Assembly (NCBI RefSeq): GCF_900107635.1
Contig: NZ_FNRD01000019.1
Location: forward strand, 1 to 48,538
DNA from: Flavobacterium gillisiae
Lineage (GTDB): Bacteria; Bacteroidota; Bacteroidia; Flavobacteriales; Flavobacteriaceae
Reading direction: 5' to 3'
DNA: 48,538 bases
This document shows positions 1 to 9,061 of this stretch, in pieces. The notes beneath the pieces are model-generated. The model was not told where the DNA came from. It ran no database searches and saw only the letters and a list, made by a program, of their open reading frames with translations. How positions within the stretch are numbered: position 1 is the stretch's first letter; each line of letters opens with the position of its first letter. A program made the translations under genes and the position numbers.

Positions 1-95
1 TGGCACAAATCGAACCGGAATAGTGGCACAAATTGACCGAAATGGGTGGCACGGTCTAACCGAAATCAGTGGCACAAATCGAACCGAGATATCCA
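1..95. repeat. Four 23-bp tandem repeats, probable IS21-type element end
   Basis: Four copies of a unit starting TGGCAC(AAAT) and containing (A)ACCGA/GAAT begin at exactly 1, 24, 47 and 70. The period is 23 bp and the last copy ends in a CA dinucleotide near 95. Multiple short tandem terminal repeats of this sort are typical of the ends of IS21-family elements, where the IstA transposase binds, and in Bacteroidota the units often start TGGC(A/T)CA. The istA/istB genes would lie to the left, outside the window. The repeat structure is certain; the family assignment is inference. Confidence 0.6.
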
Positions 96-102
96 CTAGT
101 AA

Positions 103-669
103 TTACATTCTTATTTTATTGTTTAGCAATTCTTCTATTTCAACAGCAGTAACGCCATATATTTGAAGTAGCTCAGTTGTTTTTCTGATCGAAGCTTTTA
201 AGCTTTTTTTTGCTTGATATAGCTCAAATTCTAGACCGTTAAAGTCAATTTCTTCTGCGGTAAAACCACGGTTTTCTAATTGTAATAAATGATACCCTGA
301 ATAATTCATGGGTAAATTAATACTTCTTAAAATGCGGTCTGATTCAAAAAATGTAGATTGTGCTTTGAATGAAGTTACTCCAATTTTAATGGTACTATCC
401 ATTATAATGCATTCTATTTTTAAATCATTCCATGTTTGTATAATTTTTTTGAAGTAAAAGAAGCTTATTGTTGCTTTGGCAGTGCTTTTTGTTAGGCATG
501 GTAATTCAATTCTTGAACCTGGAATAACCAATGTCAATAAACCGTCAGTAATAGTTAATTCAATCACTGTATTTTTGTTCCATTCAGATATTTTACCAAG
601 TATTCTAGACTTTTTCTTTAATTCTGCTTCTAGCTTCGATTTTCTAATACTAAAACTTGCTTGGTTCAT
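103..669 (-). CDS. Hypothetical protein (188 aa)
   Basis: I do not recognise this family. The protein is soluble, with no signal peptide or membrane segment. It has a lysine-rich helical N-terminus (residues 1-30), then a segment of alternating short hydrophobic strands (about 33-110), and a helical, charged C-terminus. The beta-rich middle could be a small beta fold, but nothing identifies a function. It begins about 8 bp from the tandem repeats at the window start and lies downstream of another unknown gene (800-1189) on the same strand, so both may be cargo between the IS end and the restriction locus. An antisense ORF inside it is a shadow. Confidence 0.6.
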   Translation of the reverse strand: MNQASFSIRKSKLEAELKKKSRILGKISEWNKNTVIELTITDGLLTLVIPGSRIELPCLTKSTAKATISFFYFKKIIQTWNDLKIECIIMDSTIKIGVTSFKAQSTFFESDRILRSINLPMNYSGYHLLQLENRGFTAEEIDFNGLEFELYQAKKSLKASIRKTTELLQIYGVTAVEIEELLNNKIRM

Positions 670-799
670 AATTTCATAATTTAAATAGAAGATTAGTCTG
701 TTTTATTTTAGCACTACTATAGTATTAACTAATTACAAATTAGATGTGTCGGATTAAATAGGGTTTCAATTAAGATTAACTTTTTCATTAGCTTATTTC

Positions 800-1189
800 T
801 TAAAATTGAATTTTAGGATCTATTCTTTCTGATTTTTCTAAACAAATAGTTTCCTCCTGGAACACAATTACGGTTCGATTTTGATCCAGGTTTTCCATTA
901 ACAATTTTACTAACTGGATAATTGCTTTTTTCAGCAGTACTTCTTCAGTAGGGAATTTAGGATATTGGATAAAATCCAGCGATACCGATGGCTCTTCCTG
1001 ACCTAGGAAAACAATTTCGCAAAGGGTAAGTTTAGTGCTCAACGCAACATCAAATTCCTTTTTAATTTGTTCCTGTGCTTTATACAATATTTTTTTAAAG
1101 TCAATTATAGAAATAAGTTCATTGGAGTATGCCTTATATAATCCTATTGTTGCCGTGGCTGTAAATGTTTTAATGATTATACTCTTCAT
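800..1189 (-). CDS. Hypothetical protein (129 aa)
   Basis: I do not recognise this family. The 129-residue protein has a short hydrophobic N-terminus that is not a convincing signal peptide, a mid-region helix rich in K/E, and a C-terminal strand-helix pattern ending in a charged segment. It lies in the same direction as hsdR but about 220 bp downstream of it, so co-transcription is possible but not shown. It sits 130 bp upstream of the 188-aa unknown gene, and the two may form a pair. Confidence 0.5.
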   Translation of the reverse strand: MKSIIIKTFTATATIGLYKAYSNELISIIDFKKILYKAQEQIKKEFDVALSTKLTLCEIVFLGQEEPSVSLDFIQYPKFPTEEVLLKKAIIQLVKLLMENLDQNRTVIVFQEETICLEKSERIDPKIQF

Positions 1190-1267
1190 ATTATATTTTG
1201 ATGTTGTTGTTCTAATTAAAAATAAAGCAGTGATTGCTAAATCAGCCTGTCTAGATGTGTTGTTGAA

Positions 1268-1391
1268 CTAATCCTTCATAAAAGAAAAACCATTGTTGTG
1301 GGCAATTGTGATTAGAGGTTGAATGCTCTCTTTGTATCGCACATAATCAAAAGCATTGCTTAAAATTGCTTGTTTTTTATTTCTAAAATAA
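1268..1391 (-). pseudogene. Short coding-like relic downstream of hsdR
   Basis: A reading frame of about 40 codons between two stops gives protein-like sequence, with segments such as AFDYVRYKESIQPL and ending NNGFSFMKD before a TAG at 1268-1270. It has no ATG or other plausible start. It looks like the C-terminal remnant of a lost gene, but the source family is not recognised, and a chance open frame cannot be excluded. Confidence 0.25.
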
Positions 1392-1407
1392 TTTATTTAA
1401 TATAATA

Positions 1408-4400
1408 TTAAGCACTCAATATCCTCTTCAATGTATCTTGCATAGCAATTCTAAAGGCATCATCTTGAGTCAGCTTTTTATATAAATCAAGTTCTGTTTT
1501 TCGATGATTGGCGATTACGTCATTGAATATTTTTACGAATGCAATTTCTCTATTTTGGCTATCTGTGTTTTCTGCATACTTGTTTTTGAAGTCGGGATGG
1601 GTTTGCATGTTTTTGGCTAGACTTACAAACTTTACTCTTTGGTCTTCTGGTGTTGCATCCCAACCTTGGTACCATCGTTCATTAAAACTATTGATAATGA
1701 AATCCAACGGATCTTCTTCTTTATCCGTTCCATGAGCACCACGAGGATTTGGATTTTGAGGGTCTAATTCGGTTTCGGCATCGTCTAGCCCAATTCCTGC
1801 ATTCAGTTTCACTCTTTCTAGTCCGTAGGTAGATAAATCAACTGAATTTAATAATTCATCCAAGGCATCGCTAGTAGGATCAATGATGATTAGTTTTGGA
1901 ATTAAGAACTTCAAAAACCAGAAAAGTTTTTCCCAGTTCACCACTTCATAAGGGAGGATAGAAGCCATCTGACCGTATATTTTGACGAACTGTTTGGCTT
2001 TAATTTTAAAATCGGCTTTATCGCTGTCTTCCAATTCTAATTGACTATTAAATCGGTCTGCTGCCAAATCGATAATAGGACTTAACAGTTGTGCGTCTAC
2101 TTTGTTGAAATATTTATCTACAAAGTCTTCTACTTCTGCCCATTCATAAACCCCTGTTTCGTCGAGAGTTGCTTTAATTTCGTGCAAAACATTGACATCG
2201 GTGGCTTTATTCAATGAAGTTGCAGTGTAAAAAGGATCGAAAGCGTCTTGAATTTCCTCGGTCGAATTAAAGAAATCTAACACAAATAAATCTTCTGTTT
2301 TCTTTCCTAATTTATTAGCTGCACGGTTTAATCTTGATAATGCTTGCACGGCTAAAACGCCTTGAAGCTTCTTATCGACATACATGGCGGTTAGTTTGGG
2401 TTGGTCAAATCCTGTTAGGTATTTGTTGGCCACAACTAATATTTTGTAATCATCACTATCAAAATTATCACGCGTATCTTTTTCGGCAAAACCATTGAGA
2501 CTGTCTTCCGAATATTCAATGCCATCCACGGTTTTCTTGCCTGAGAAAGCAACAACCACTTTGAAAGGCTGCTTTTTCTCTTTCAAAATAGATTGAATAG
2601 CTAGATAATATCGAATCGCCGATTCGATACTCTGCGTAACGACCATGGCTTTGGCTTTCCCTTTTAGTTTTTTGGTACTGACAATTTTAGAAGAAAAATG
2701 ATCTATAATAATATCCGCTTTTATAGCGATGGTTTGCTTGTGTTGCTCTACAAAGGCTCTTAATTTTTTCTGCGCTTTGTTGGTATCAAATAACGGATTG
2801 TCTTCTATAGATTTTTCAATCTCATAGTAACTTTTATATGTAGTATAATTAGCTAGCACGTCTAAGATAAAGCCTTCTTCAATAGCTTGTTTCATCGAAT
2901 ACAAATGGAATGGTTTGTACTTTCCATCTTCTTGTAGTTCGCCAAACTTCTCTAGAGTATTGCTTTTTGGGGTCGCTGTAAAGGCTAGGTAAGACGCATT
3001 TGTACTCATTTTACGAGAACGCATGATTTCCAAAATCTTATCTTGGGCATCTTCTTCTTCCTCCACGTTGTTGCTACCCATGGCACGGTTCATATTATCA
3101 GCAGCTGAGCCACTTTGGCTACTGTGTGCCTCGTCTATGATGACCGCAAAACGTTTGTCGCTTAAATCGGCTATTCCATCAACGATGAAAGGGAATTTTT
3201 GAATGGTGGTAATGATGATTCGCTTGCCACTTTCTAAACTTTCTTTTAGTTCCTTGGACGAATAAGCAGGAGCGACAATATTTTTAACTTCCGAGAATTC
3301 TTTGATGTTTTCTCTTAATTGTTTGTCTAATAAACGACGGTCAGTGACTACAATTACCGAATCAAATAACGGATTGGTAACGCCACGACTTCCTGGAGTG
3401 GTTTCGCTCTCAGGATAGGTTTCTATTAATTGATAGGCTGCCCAAGTAATAGAATTAGATTTACCGGAACCAGCGGAGTGTTGAATTAAATAGGTTTGAC
3501 CTACTCCGTTTTTACTTGCATCGGCTATTAGTTTACGTACCACGTTCATCTGGTGGTAACGAGGAAAAAACAAAGTTTTTTTACTTAAAGGATCTTTCTC
3601 TTTTCCGTCAAAGCGCACAAAATGCTGAATGATATTAGCCAAACTTTCACGCGTTAAAACCTCATCCCATAAATAGGCGGTTTTATGGCCAAAAGGATTC
3701 GGTGGATTGCCTTTACCGTAATTATGTCCTAGATTAAAAGGGAGGAAAAAAGTTCCTGCTCCATCTAATTTGGTTGTCATATAAACTTCATCTGTATCAA
3801 CTGCGAAATGCACAATACAACGCCCAAAGTTCAACAAAGGTTGTGTAATGTCTCTTTTGAATTTGTATTGATTTTGTCCGTGAACTTTAGCGTTTTGACC
3901 TGTCCAGTGGTTTTTGAGTTCCATGGTAGCAATAGGCAAACCATTAACAAAAATAACCATGTCAATCTCTTCTCTTGGATTGGTAATCGAATACCGTATT
4001 TGGCGACTAACGCTAAATTCATTGCTTTCAAAATTTACCTTTGCAGCTGCACTGCTGCTCGCTAAAGGCAACACATAGAGTAACGTAAAATGGGCATCAT
4101 CTACTTCAAGTCCTTTTCTGAGGATACGTAAAATGCCGTATTTTTTTACCAAACGATCCAAACGCTCTAGAATTTTGAGTTTCCAATCGCTTTGCTTTTG
4201 GATTTTTGCCAATTCTTCTGCTTGGGTAGTTTCTAGAAAATGCCAAAATCGAACCTCATCAATAGCAAATTTAGCATTGAAATCATTGGCTGAACCTATG
4301 AAATAGCCATTGCCCGAACGGTACAACTCGGCACGCTCATTCACGCTATCGACTGTAGTTGCTGCAATTTTCAATTCTTCGAGACAACTACCAGTTAGTT

Positions 4401-4449
4401 TTTTTTCTATGGCAGATTCGAGAGCTTGTTCGTTGGTTTGGCTATGCAT
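1408..4449 (-). CDS. hsdR: Type I restriction enzyme R subunit (HsdR)
   Basis: This is the motor and nuclease subunit of a type I restriction complex (R2M2S). It translocates DNA with ATP and cuts unmethylated DNA. The HSDR_N PD-(D/E)xK nuclease has D163 and the E-x-K of MELK (about 177-179). The superfamily 2 motor has Walker A HSAGSGKS (324-331), DEAH (439-442) and TATPK (491-495). At 1013 aa it is full length. The ATG at 4449 overlaps the last codons and TAG stop of the preceding DUF4062 gene, so the two are translationally coupled. It is the last gene of the hsd operon. Its first nine codons are duplicated upstream at 6006-6033. Confidence 0.95.
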   Translation of the reverse strand: MHSQTNEQALESAIEKKLTGSCLEELKIAATTVDSVNERAELYRSGNGYFIGSANDFNAKFAIDEVRFWHFLETTQAEELAKIQKQSDWKLKILERLDRLVKKYGILRILRKGLEVDDAHFTLLYVLPLASSSAAAKVNFESNEFSVSRQIRYSITNPREEIDMVIFVNGLPIATMELKNHWTGQNAKVHGQNQYKFKRDITQPLLNFGRCIVHFAVDTDEVYMTTKLDGAGTFFLPFNLGHNYGKGNPPNPFGHKTAYLWDEVLTRESLANIIQHFVRFDGKEKDPLSKKTLFFPRYHQMNVVRKLIADASKNGVGQTYLIQHSAGSGKSNSITWAAYQLIETYPESETTPGSRGVTNPLFDSVIVVTDRRLLDKQLRENIKEFSEVKNIVAPAYSSKELKESLESGKRIIITTIQKFPFIVDGIADLSDKRFAVIIDEAHSSQSGSAADNMNRAMGSNNVEEEEDAQDKILEIMRSRKMSTNASYLAFTATPKSNTLEKFGELQEDGKYKPFHLYSMKQAIEEGFILDVLANYTTYKSYYEIEKSIEDNPLFDTNKAQKKLRAFVEQHKQTIAIKADIIIDHFSSKIVSTKKLKGKAKAMVVTQSIESAIRYYLAIQSILKEKKQPFKVVVAFSGKKTVDGIEYSEDSLNGFAEKDTRDNFDSDDYKILVVANKYLTGFDQPKLTAMYVDKKLQGVLAVQALSRLNRAANKLGKKTEDLFVLDFFNSTEEIQDAFDPFYTATSLNKATDVNVLHEIKATLDETGVYEWAEVEDFVDKYFNKVDAQLLSPIIDLAADRFNSQLELEDSDKADFKIKAKQFVKIYGQMASILPYEVVNWEKLFWFLKFLIPKLIIIDPTSDALDELLNSVDLSTYGLERVKLNAGIGLDDAETELDPQNPNPRGAHGTDKEEDPLDFIINSFNERWYQGWDATPEDQRVKFVSLAKNMQTHPDFKNKYAENTDSQNREIAFVKIFNDVIANHRKTELDLYKKLTQDDAFRIAMQDTLKRILSA
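4422..4449. repeat. 28-bp direct repeat, copy at the hsdR start
   Basis: This copy is identical over 28 bp to 6006-6033. It is the hsdR start codon plus the next nine codons read on the minus strand. The two copies bracket the DUF4062 gene. Confidence 0.9.
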
Positions 4450-5986
4450 CTTGTTCTAATTTGTTTTTTAATAGTTGCCCTTTTTCAGTTAGGCGGTATT
4501 TTTGGTTTGGACTACTTGGTTTATCAGGAATAGTTAGTTCTAAATATCCTTCCTCTATTGCTGGTAATAAATAGTTGTCTCTAAAATACTCTCTATGTTT
4601 TAAATCAAGTATATCCATTATTTCGCTCGTTTTTAACTCTTCATTTATGACATAAAGAACTCTTCTTATACCTTCTTTAACTTGTCCAGTAGCTTGTCCA
4701 CTAACTTGTCCACTAACGTGGTCGGTAGCTTGGTCGGTGACTTGGTCGGTAGCTTGTCCAGTAACTTGTCCACTAATTGTCGTTGGTCGCCATAGAGTAA
4801 CTTTAAATCCTTCTTCTAAGTTGAATATTGGTTCTAATAATCCATGTTCTTTGCACAAACGAAGTATTTCTCCTGTACCTGTTCCAAAACGTTCTATATA
4901 TCCCGCTTGGTACAATGCTTCTGCCAAATGTGGGTTTCTAGGATAGGAGGCGTGGTCTATTCTTAGTTTATCCAAAGTCAGTTCTGGTGGGAGTCCTCCA
5001 GGATTACTAATCTCCACTCTATCTGCAAAAAGCATTAATTGCACACTTCCTTTACTTTGATAATCTCTATGAGCAACGGCATTGACTATAGCTTCGGCAA
5101 TTACCGCTCTTGGAATTTCATATTGTAGCGGCGCTTGATTAGTCTGTGAACGCAAACCTACAGAAAGGGCAATTTTAGACAAAATAAAATCAACTGCTTC
5201 ATCTACTTGTGTAAACACATCACCCTTGATTACACGGTGATCTGGAATGGGTTTAGCGACATGCAATCCATGAAAATGGGCACATTTAACTACGGCTGTT
5301 GGGAAAAATTGTTGTGGATTTTGTCCAAAGGCAAGAATCCCACTATTGGTTAGTTGTGTTTCAGAAATGAAATTCAAATGCGAAAGAACTTTCGGCAATG
5401 CTGTTCCTTCGCGTAATGGAAAGCCTCTTTTGTATCTCGCTAAACTGATAAAATTGTTTACTTTGTCTTCATCAATGGCGTCAAGTTTAGCTTTACTGTT
5501 TACTTCGGAATCAAAATCAATGGAACGTAAAATGCCTTTTTGTTGCAAAATCACCACCAAGGCTTTAGTTACTTCAGACAGTAATTCGTTTGTAGTGCTA
5601 AAACGTTTGTAGGACAACGAATTTTGAATTTTACGAAACAAAGCTTGTTCTTTTGGGTCTCGTTCTGCCTCAGTCTCGTTCTTTATAAATGCCAACGAAA
5701 AGACATTTTCTTCTTGCGCCAGATTGTATTCGAGTTCCGTAGGAGAAATACCTGATGGCGTTTCAAAACCATATTCTTTTCCTATCAAAATCAAATACAC
5801 TTCGGCTTGGGTTACTTCTTTCAAATATACTTCTATAGGTTGCGCACCATTGGCTGGCAAGTTTTCGAATAAAATAGGCTCAAAAAACAGTTGCAGCACA
5901 GGATCGGTCAAGATATGACGATGCAGTGCCTCTCGCTCTAGGGCAAATTCCTTTTGTACACTGGAAAGAAATATTTTTTGCTTCAT
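4442..5986 (-). CDS. DUF4062 domain + HATPase_c_4 ATP-binding protein
   Basis: The N-terminal ~100 residues match DUF4062 (start KIFLSSVQKEF, then the ...LILIGKEYGFE... segment), a domain often joined to STAND or other signalling modules. The second part (about 160-400) resembles the RecG-C-like/HATPase_c_4 domain. It has EAIVNAVAHRDY (298-309), NPGG (328-331) and the glycine-rich GTGTG (368-372) of the ATP lid. Residues 405-436 are a run of short QVT/QAT/QVS repeats, a common linker in this family, followed by a C-terminal winged-helix-like region. No AlbA_2 domain is evident. It sits between the SMC-like gene and hsdR in the restriction operon and looks like a later insertion (see the 28-bp repeats). 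A sensing or regulatory accessory role is inference. Confidence 0.85.
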   Translation of the reverse strand: MKQKIFLSSVQKEFALEREALHRHILTDPVLQLFFEPILFENLPANGAQPIEVYLKEVTQAEVYLILIGKEYGFETPSGISPTELEYNLAQEENVFSLAFIKNETEAERDPKEQALFRKIQNSLSYKRFSTTNELLSEVTKALVVILQQKGILRSIDFDSEVNSKAKLDAIDEDKVNNFISLARYKRGFPLREGTALPKVLSHLNFISETQLTNSGILAFGQNPQQFFPTAVVKCAHFHGLHVAKPIPDHRVIKGDVFTQVDEAVDFILSKIALSVGLRSQTNQAPLQYEIPRAVIAEAIVNAVAHRDYQSKGSVQLMLFADRVEISNPGGLPPELTLDKLRIDHASYPRNPHLAEALYQAGYIERFGTGTGEILRLCKEHGLLEPIFNLEEGFKVTLWRPTTISGQVTGQATDQVTDQATDHVSGQVSGQATGQVKEGIRRVLYVINEELKTSEIMDILDLKHREYFRDNYLLPAIEEGYLELTIPDKPSSPNQKYRLTEKGQLLKNKLEQDA

Positions 5987-6033
5987 AGATAAGCTATTTT
6001 TATTTGAGCTTGTTCGTTGGTTTGGCTATGCAT
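5983..6033 (-). other. 16-codon fossil hsdR leader ORF
   Basis: The second copy of the hsdR start (ATG at 6033, first residues MHSQTNEQA) runs for 16 codons and stops with a TGA at 5983-5985. That TGA overlaps the ATG of the DUF4062 gene (5984-5986) as ATGA. It begins only 4 bp after the SMC-like gene stop. It could act as a coupling leader for the DUF4062 gene, or be only the scar of an insertion. Confidence 0.55.
6006..6033. repeat. 28-bp direct repeat, upstream copy of the hsdR start
   Basis: A perfect 28-bp match to 4422-4449. It lies directly after the SMC-like gene stop, where hsdR would have begun before the DUF4062 gene was inserted. Confidence 0.9.
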
Positions 6034-6037
6034 ATTT

Positions 6038-9000
6038 TTATCTTTCTAATTTAAATTCTTTAAATTCATCTCCTAAAAATTCAAACTTCTTTTTAAATAA
6101 TGATGAAAATTTTTTATTTGCGGTAGCAAAAAATATTTGCTTTTTTTCTTTTACAATAAAATATCTTAAAAAATCTAAAAAAGATAATGCATTGAAATCG
6201 TCTATAAAAGTGACTGGGTCATCAAAAATTAAAATATTTGGGCCGTTTTCTAATTTTCTATTTAAACTTATAAAAATCGATAAAACTAAAGCTGCTCTTT
6301 GACCTGTACTTATTTGTGAGATTTCATATGATTCACCCCCCTTTATTAAAACTAATTTACTAGATACATATGCAATATTATCAAACTCTTTTGGCGAATG
6401 TATTGTAGTAAAGATATCTTTTATTTCAATCAAATTAGCTTTGAAGAAATCCTCTAATATAATATCTTCACTATTATCACTAAGTTTATCTAAAACTTCA
6501 ACAGCTCTATTCAATCTACCATTTAAAGTTTTTAGATTAGGAAAAGACTTTTCAATTTCTTCATTTGAAGTCAAAAGTTTTTTTATTTCGTTCTGACTAT
6601 TTTCAATTAGTCTGAATGTGTCCAAATTTTTATTTAAAAGCGCTAAATCTTTTGATAAATCAATAATACTTTTATCTGTTGGAATATCTAAATAACGATT
6701 TAAATTTTGAAAGCTGAAATTTAATGAATCGATTAAATTATCATTTGATTTAATAATTTCCTCGATTTTATCAAAACTATCAGCATAGGACGATAATTTT
6801 AGTGCAACATTTAAATCATTTATTATTTTATCATTACTTACTTTAAAATTATCGACTTCAGTACTACTTTTATTTATTTGCATTTTAAGATTATCAATAA
6901 TCTCAGTTAACACTTGTTTTCTTAAAATATCAACATTTGGGTATATTATTTGTACAGCCAATTTCAAAATAGAAAACTCAGATATGGATCCCTCAATATT
7001 ATTTAATTGGAAAAATATTTTATCATACAATTCTTTTTCAGATAAAATTTCATTTTCCTTGGCAATCCTTTCTTTAATGGCATTATTTATTTGAGAAAGA
7101 TTTAAACCTTCGTAATCTTTTAAATATTCAAAGACTACCATTTCATATCTCCTTAAGTGTTTTAATTCTAATTCTAGTTGGTCAATTTCCTTATTTAATA
7201 CTTCTAATAAATCATTCTTACTTTTAATAAGATTTTTAAAATCATCATTTTTAAAATCATTATCTAGCCTTAATAAAAGTTCTGTTTTTGAAATTTCCTG
7301 ATCACACAACGGACAGCATTGATTCGAATGAAACTTGTCGTTTAGAATTTTTATTCCAATAGTTTTTAGTTCAATAATAAGCCCTTCATTAAGTGAAAAC
7401 CCTTTTTGTAAAAGAGATATTTCACCTTTTAAATCGCCTTGTGATATAGTTTTATCTACGAGTACAGATTTTTTAGATGATATTAAGTCGGCAAGTGATT
7501 TACGTTCTTCTGATAATTTCACTATATCTAGCTGTAAATTGTTTAAATCTTTTAACGTTTTTATTGTCAAAAGTTGCGTCTCAATTTTTTTATACTTAAT
7601 TGCTAAATCTTCAATCTTGGAACAATTATCAATTTCAATATATTTATAAAAGGTATTAATTTTTGAAAGAATATCTTTATTTTTTTGTCTATCAAGAATA
7701 CTTTCATTTGACTTTACAATATTCAAATTAAAGGCTTCCTTGTTTTCGGAAACTAAATTTTTACGTGTTTCAACAATACCACTAACTTCTTTAAACTTAC
7801 TAAAATTTGTTACCTTTTTAGATAATATAAAATCTAATTCATTTTTAATTTCGTTGACAAATAAACCAGAAACTGAATAATTGGATTCGTCATAAATAGC
7901 TTTATATCTGAGGCTAAGCATGTTCCCTTTAATATTTCCTTTTAGTTCATTAAAATTTTCATCATTTTTTAATTCACTGATGCGATCTTTATTTTTTTTA
8001 AGATTATCCAATTTTTGACTAATTTCTTTGGAAGCTTTATTTAATTCCGTTCGAAGTCTTGGTCTAATTTTTTCAATCTTATCTTTTAAAATTGTGAATT
8101 CCTCTCCTAAAATAATTTGCTTTAAAGATTCATTAATTGCACCAGCATCTTCGGCATTTGAAAACTGATGGGCAGCATCCGTATTAAAAAAGTTAAACTG
8201 GTTAAATGATTCATAAGTACGATTTCCTTGTTCAGTTAATCGTCTTTTGTACCATTTAGTTCCTCTTTCTTTGTAAATTCTGTTATTATGAGAATAAGTG
8301 TCAACGAAATCTTGATTTAAAACGGCAGTAATAGAATTTGGAGCTTCGTATTTGTCCTTGTTTCTTTGCGTTTTTCCAGTAAGAACTAATTCAATCGATT
8401 CTAATAAACTTGTTTTGCCCACACCATTAGAGCCTGTGAATAAATTCACCGAACCAAAATTAAAGTTTCGAATTTGAGGAAATCGTCTGAAATCTTGATT
8501 TAAGTTTATTGAATTGATTTTTTCTATAATTGGAATATGTTCTAAATTTTTTTCTGCTCTATTTACAATTGCGGGAGATTTATCATTTAAAAAATTTCTA
8601 ACTATTCCATCATTAGAAGCAGAACTGTGTAATTCTTGTAATCCAACTTTGTTTAATTCTTCTTTCCAAACTGAAATAATGTCTGGTAGTTCGGAACTAC
8701 TGGATTCTTCTAATTTAAAATAATCTAGAAATTCATTACCATTAAAAATTAATTTCCGAGCGTATTTGTCATTTCTAAGGATTTTTAATTTTAAATCTTC
8801 GGAAATATTACTATTAATAAATAGCAAATAAATATTCCATTGAAGTACCTCAGTTTGGTTATAAAATTCTTCTGCTAGATATTTATCTTGTAATTCTTCA
8901 AAAACATCTTCTGAAATTTCCTGGTTAAAATTCAAATAATAAATACCAGAAGCCTTATTATTAATATTTAACTGTCCTTTATATAATTCATTATTTACGG

Positions 9001-9055
9001 GTTTAAAATCAGTAAATAATTTTTGAGATTGTTCTATTAATTGTTGAGTATTCAT
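6038..9055 (-). CDS. Rad50/SMC-like AAA ATPase with zinc-hook motif
   Basis: This is a DNA-organising or DNA-sensing ABC-type ATPase. Walker A GSNGVGKTS is at 208-216, and long coiled-coil arms surround a CPLC zinc-hook-type motif (581-584) near the centre. The ABC signature STGQRAAL is at about 916-923 and Walker B ILIFDDP at about 941-947. The first ~190 residues before the P-loop are an extra domain not found in Rad50 or SMC cores. It lies 6 bp after the nitrilase-like gene, so the two form a pair inside the hsd operon. SMC-like ATPases with effector partners are known from Lamassu (LmuB) and related defence systems. Here an LmuC-type third protein is not seen. That the pair is a defence module is inference. 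Confidence 0.88.
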   Translation of the reverse strand: MNTQQLIEQSQKLFTDFKPVNNELYKGQLNINNKASGIYYLNFNQEISEDVFEELQDKYLAEEFYNQTEVLQWNIYLLFINSNISEDLKLKILRNDKYARKLIFNGNEFLDYFKLEESSSSELPDIISVWKEELNKVGLQELHSSASNDGIVRNFLNDKSPAIVNRAEKNLEHIPIIEKINSINLNQDFRRFPQIRNFNFGSVNLFTGSNGVGKTSLLESIELVLTGKTQRNKDKYEAPNSITAVLNQDFVDTYSHNNRIYKERGTKWYKRRLTEQGNRTYESFNQFNFFNTDAAHQFSNAEDAGAINESLKQIILGEEFTILKDKIEKIRPRLRTELNKASKEISQKLDNLKKNKDRISELKNDENFNELKGNIKGNMLSLRYKAIYDESNYSVSGLFVNEIKNELDFILSKKVTNFSKFKEVSGIVETRKNLVSENKEAFNLNIVKSNESILDRQKNKDILSKINTFYKYIEIDNCSKIEDLAIKYKKIETQLLTIKTLKDLNNLQLDIVKLSEERKSLADLISSKKSVLVDKTISQGDLKGEISLLQKGFSLNEGLIIELKTIGIKILNDKFHSNQCCPLCDQEISKTELLLRLDNDFKNDDFKNLIKSKNDLLEVLNKEIDQLELELKHLRRYEMVVFEYLKDYEGLNLSQINNAIKERIAKENEILSEKELYDKIFFQLNNIEGSISEFSILKLAVQIIYPNVDILRKQVLTEIIDNLKMQINKSSTEVDNFKVSNDKIINDLNVALKLSSYADSFDKIEEIIKSNDNLIDSLNFSFQNLNRYLDIPTDKSIIDLSKDLALLNKNLDTFRLIENSQNEIKKLLTSNEEIEKSFPNLKTLNGRLNRAVEVLDKLSDNSEDIILEDFFKANLIEIKDIFTTIHSPKEFDNIAYVSSKLVLIKGGESYEISQISTGQRAALVLSIFISLNRKLENGPNILIFDDPVTFIDDFNALSFLDFLRYFIVKEKKQIFFATANKKFSSLFKKKFEFLGDEFKEFKLER

Positions 9056-9061
9056 AGATAT

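Noticed and set aside
3808..4065. Plus-strand ORFs inside hsdR (also 1508-1735 and 4359-4574)
   Set aside because: Antisense shadows of a gene with complete and well-placed motifs.
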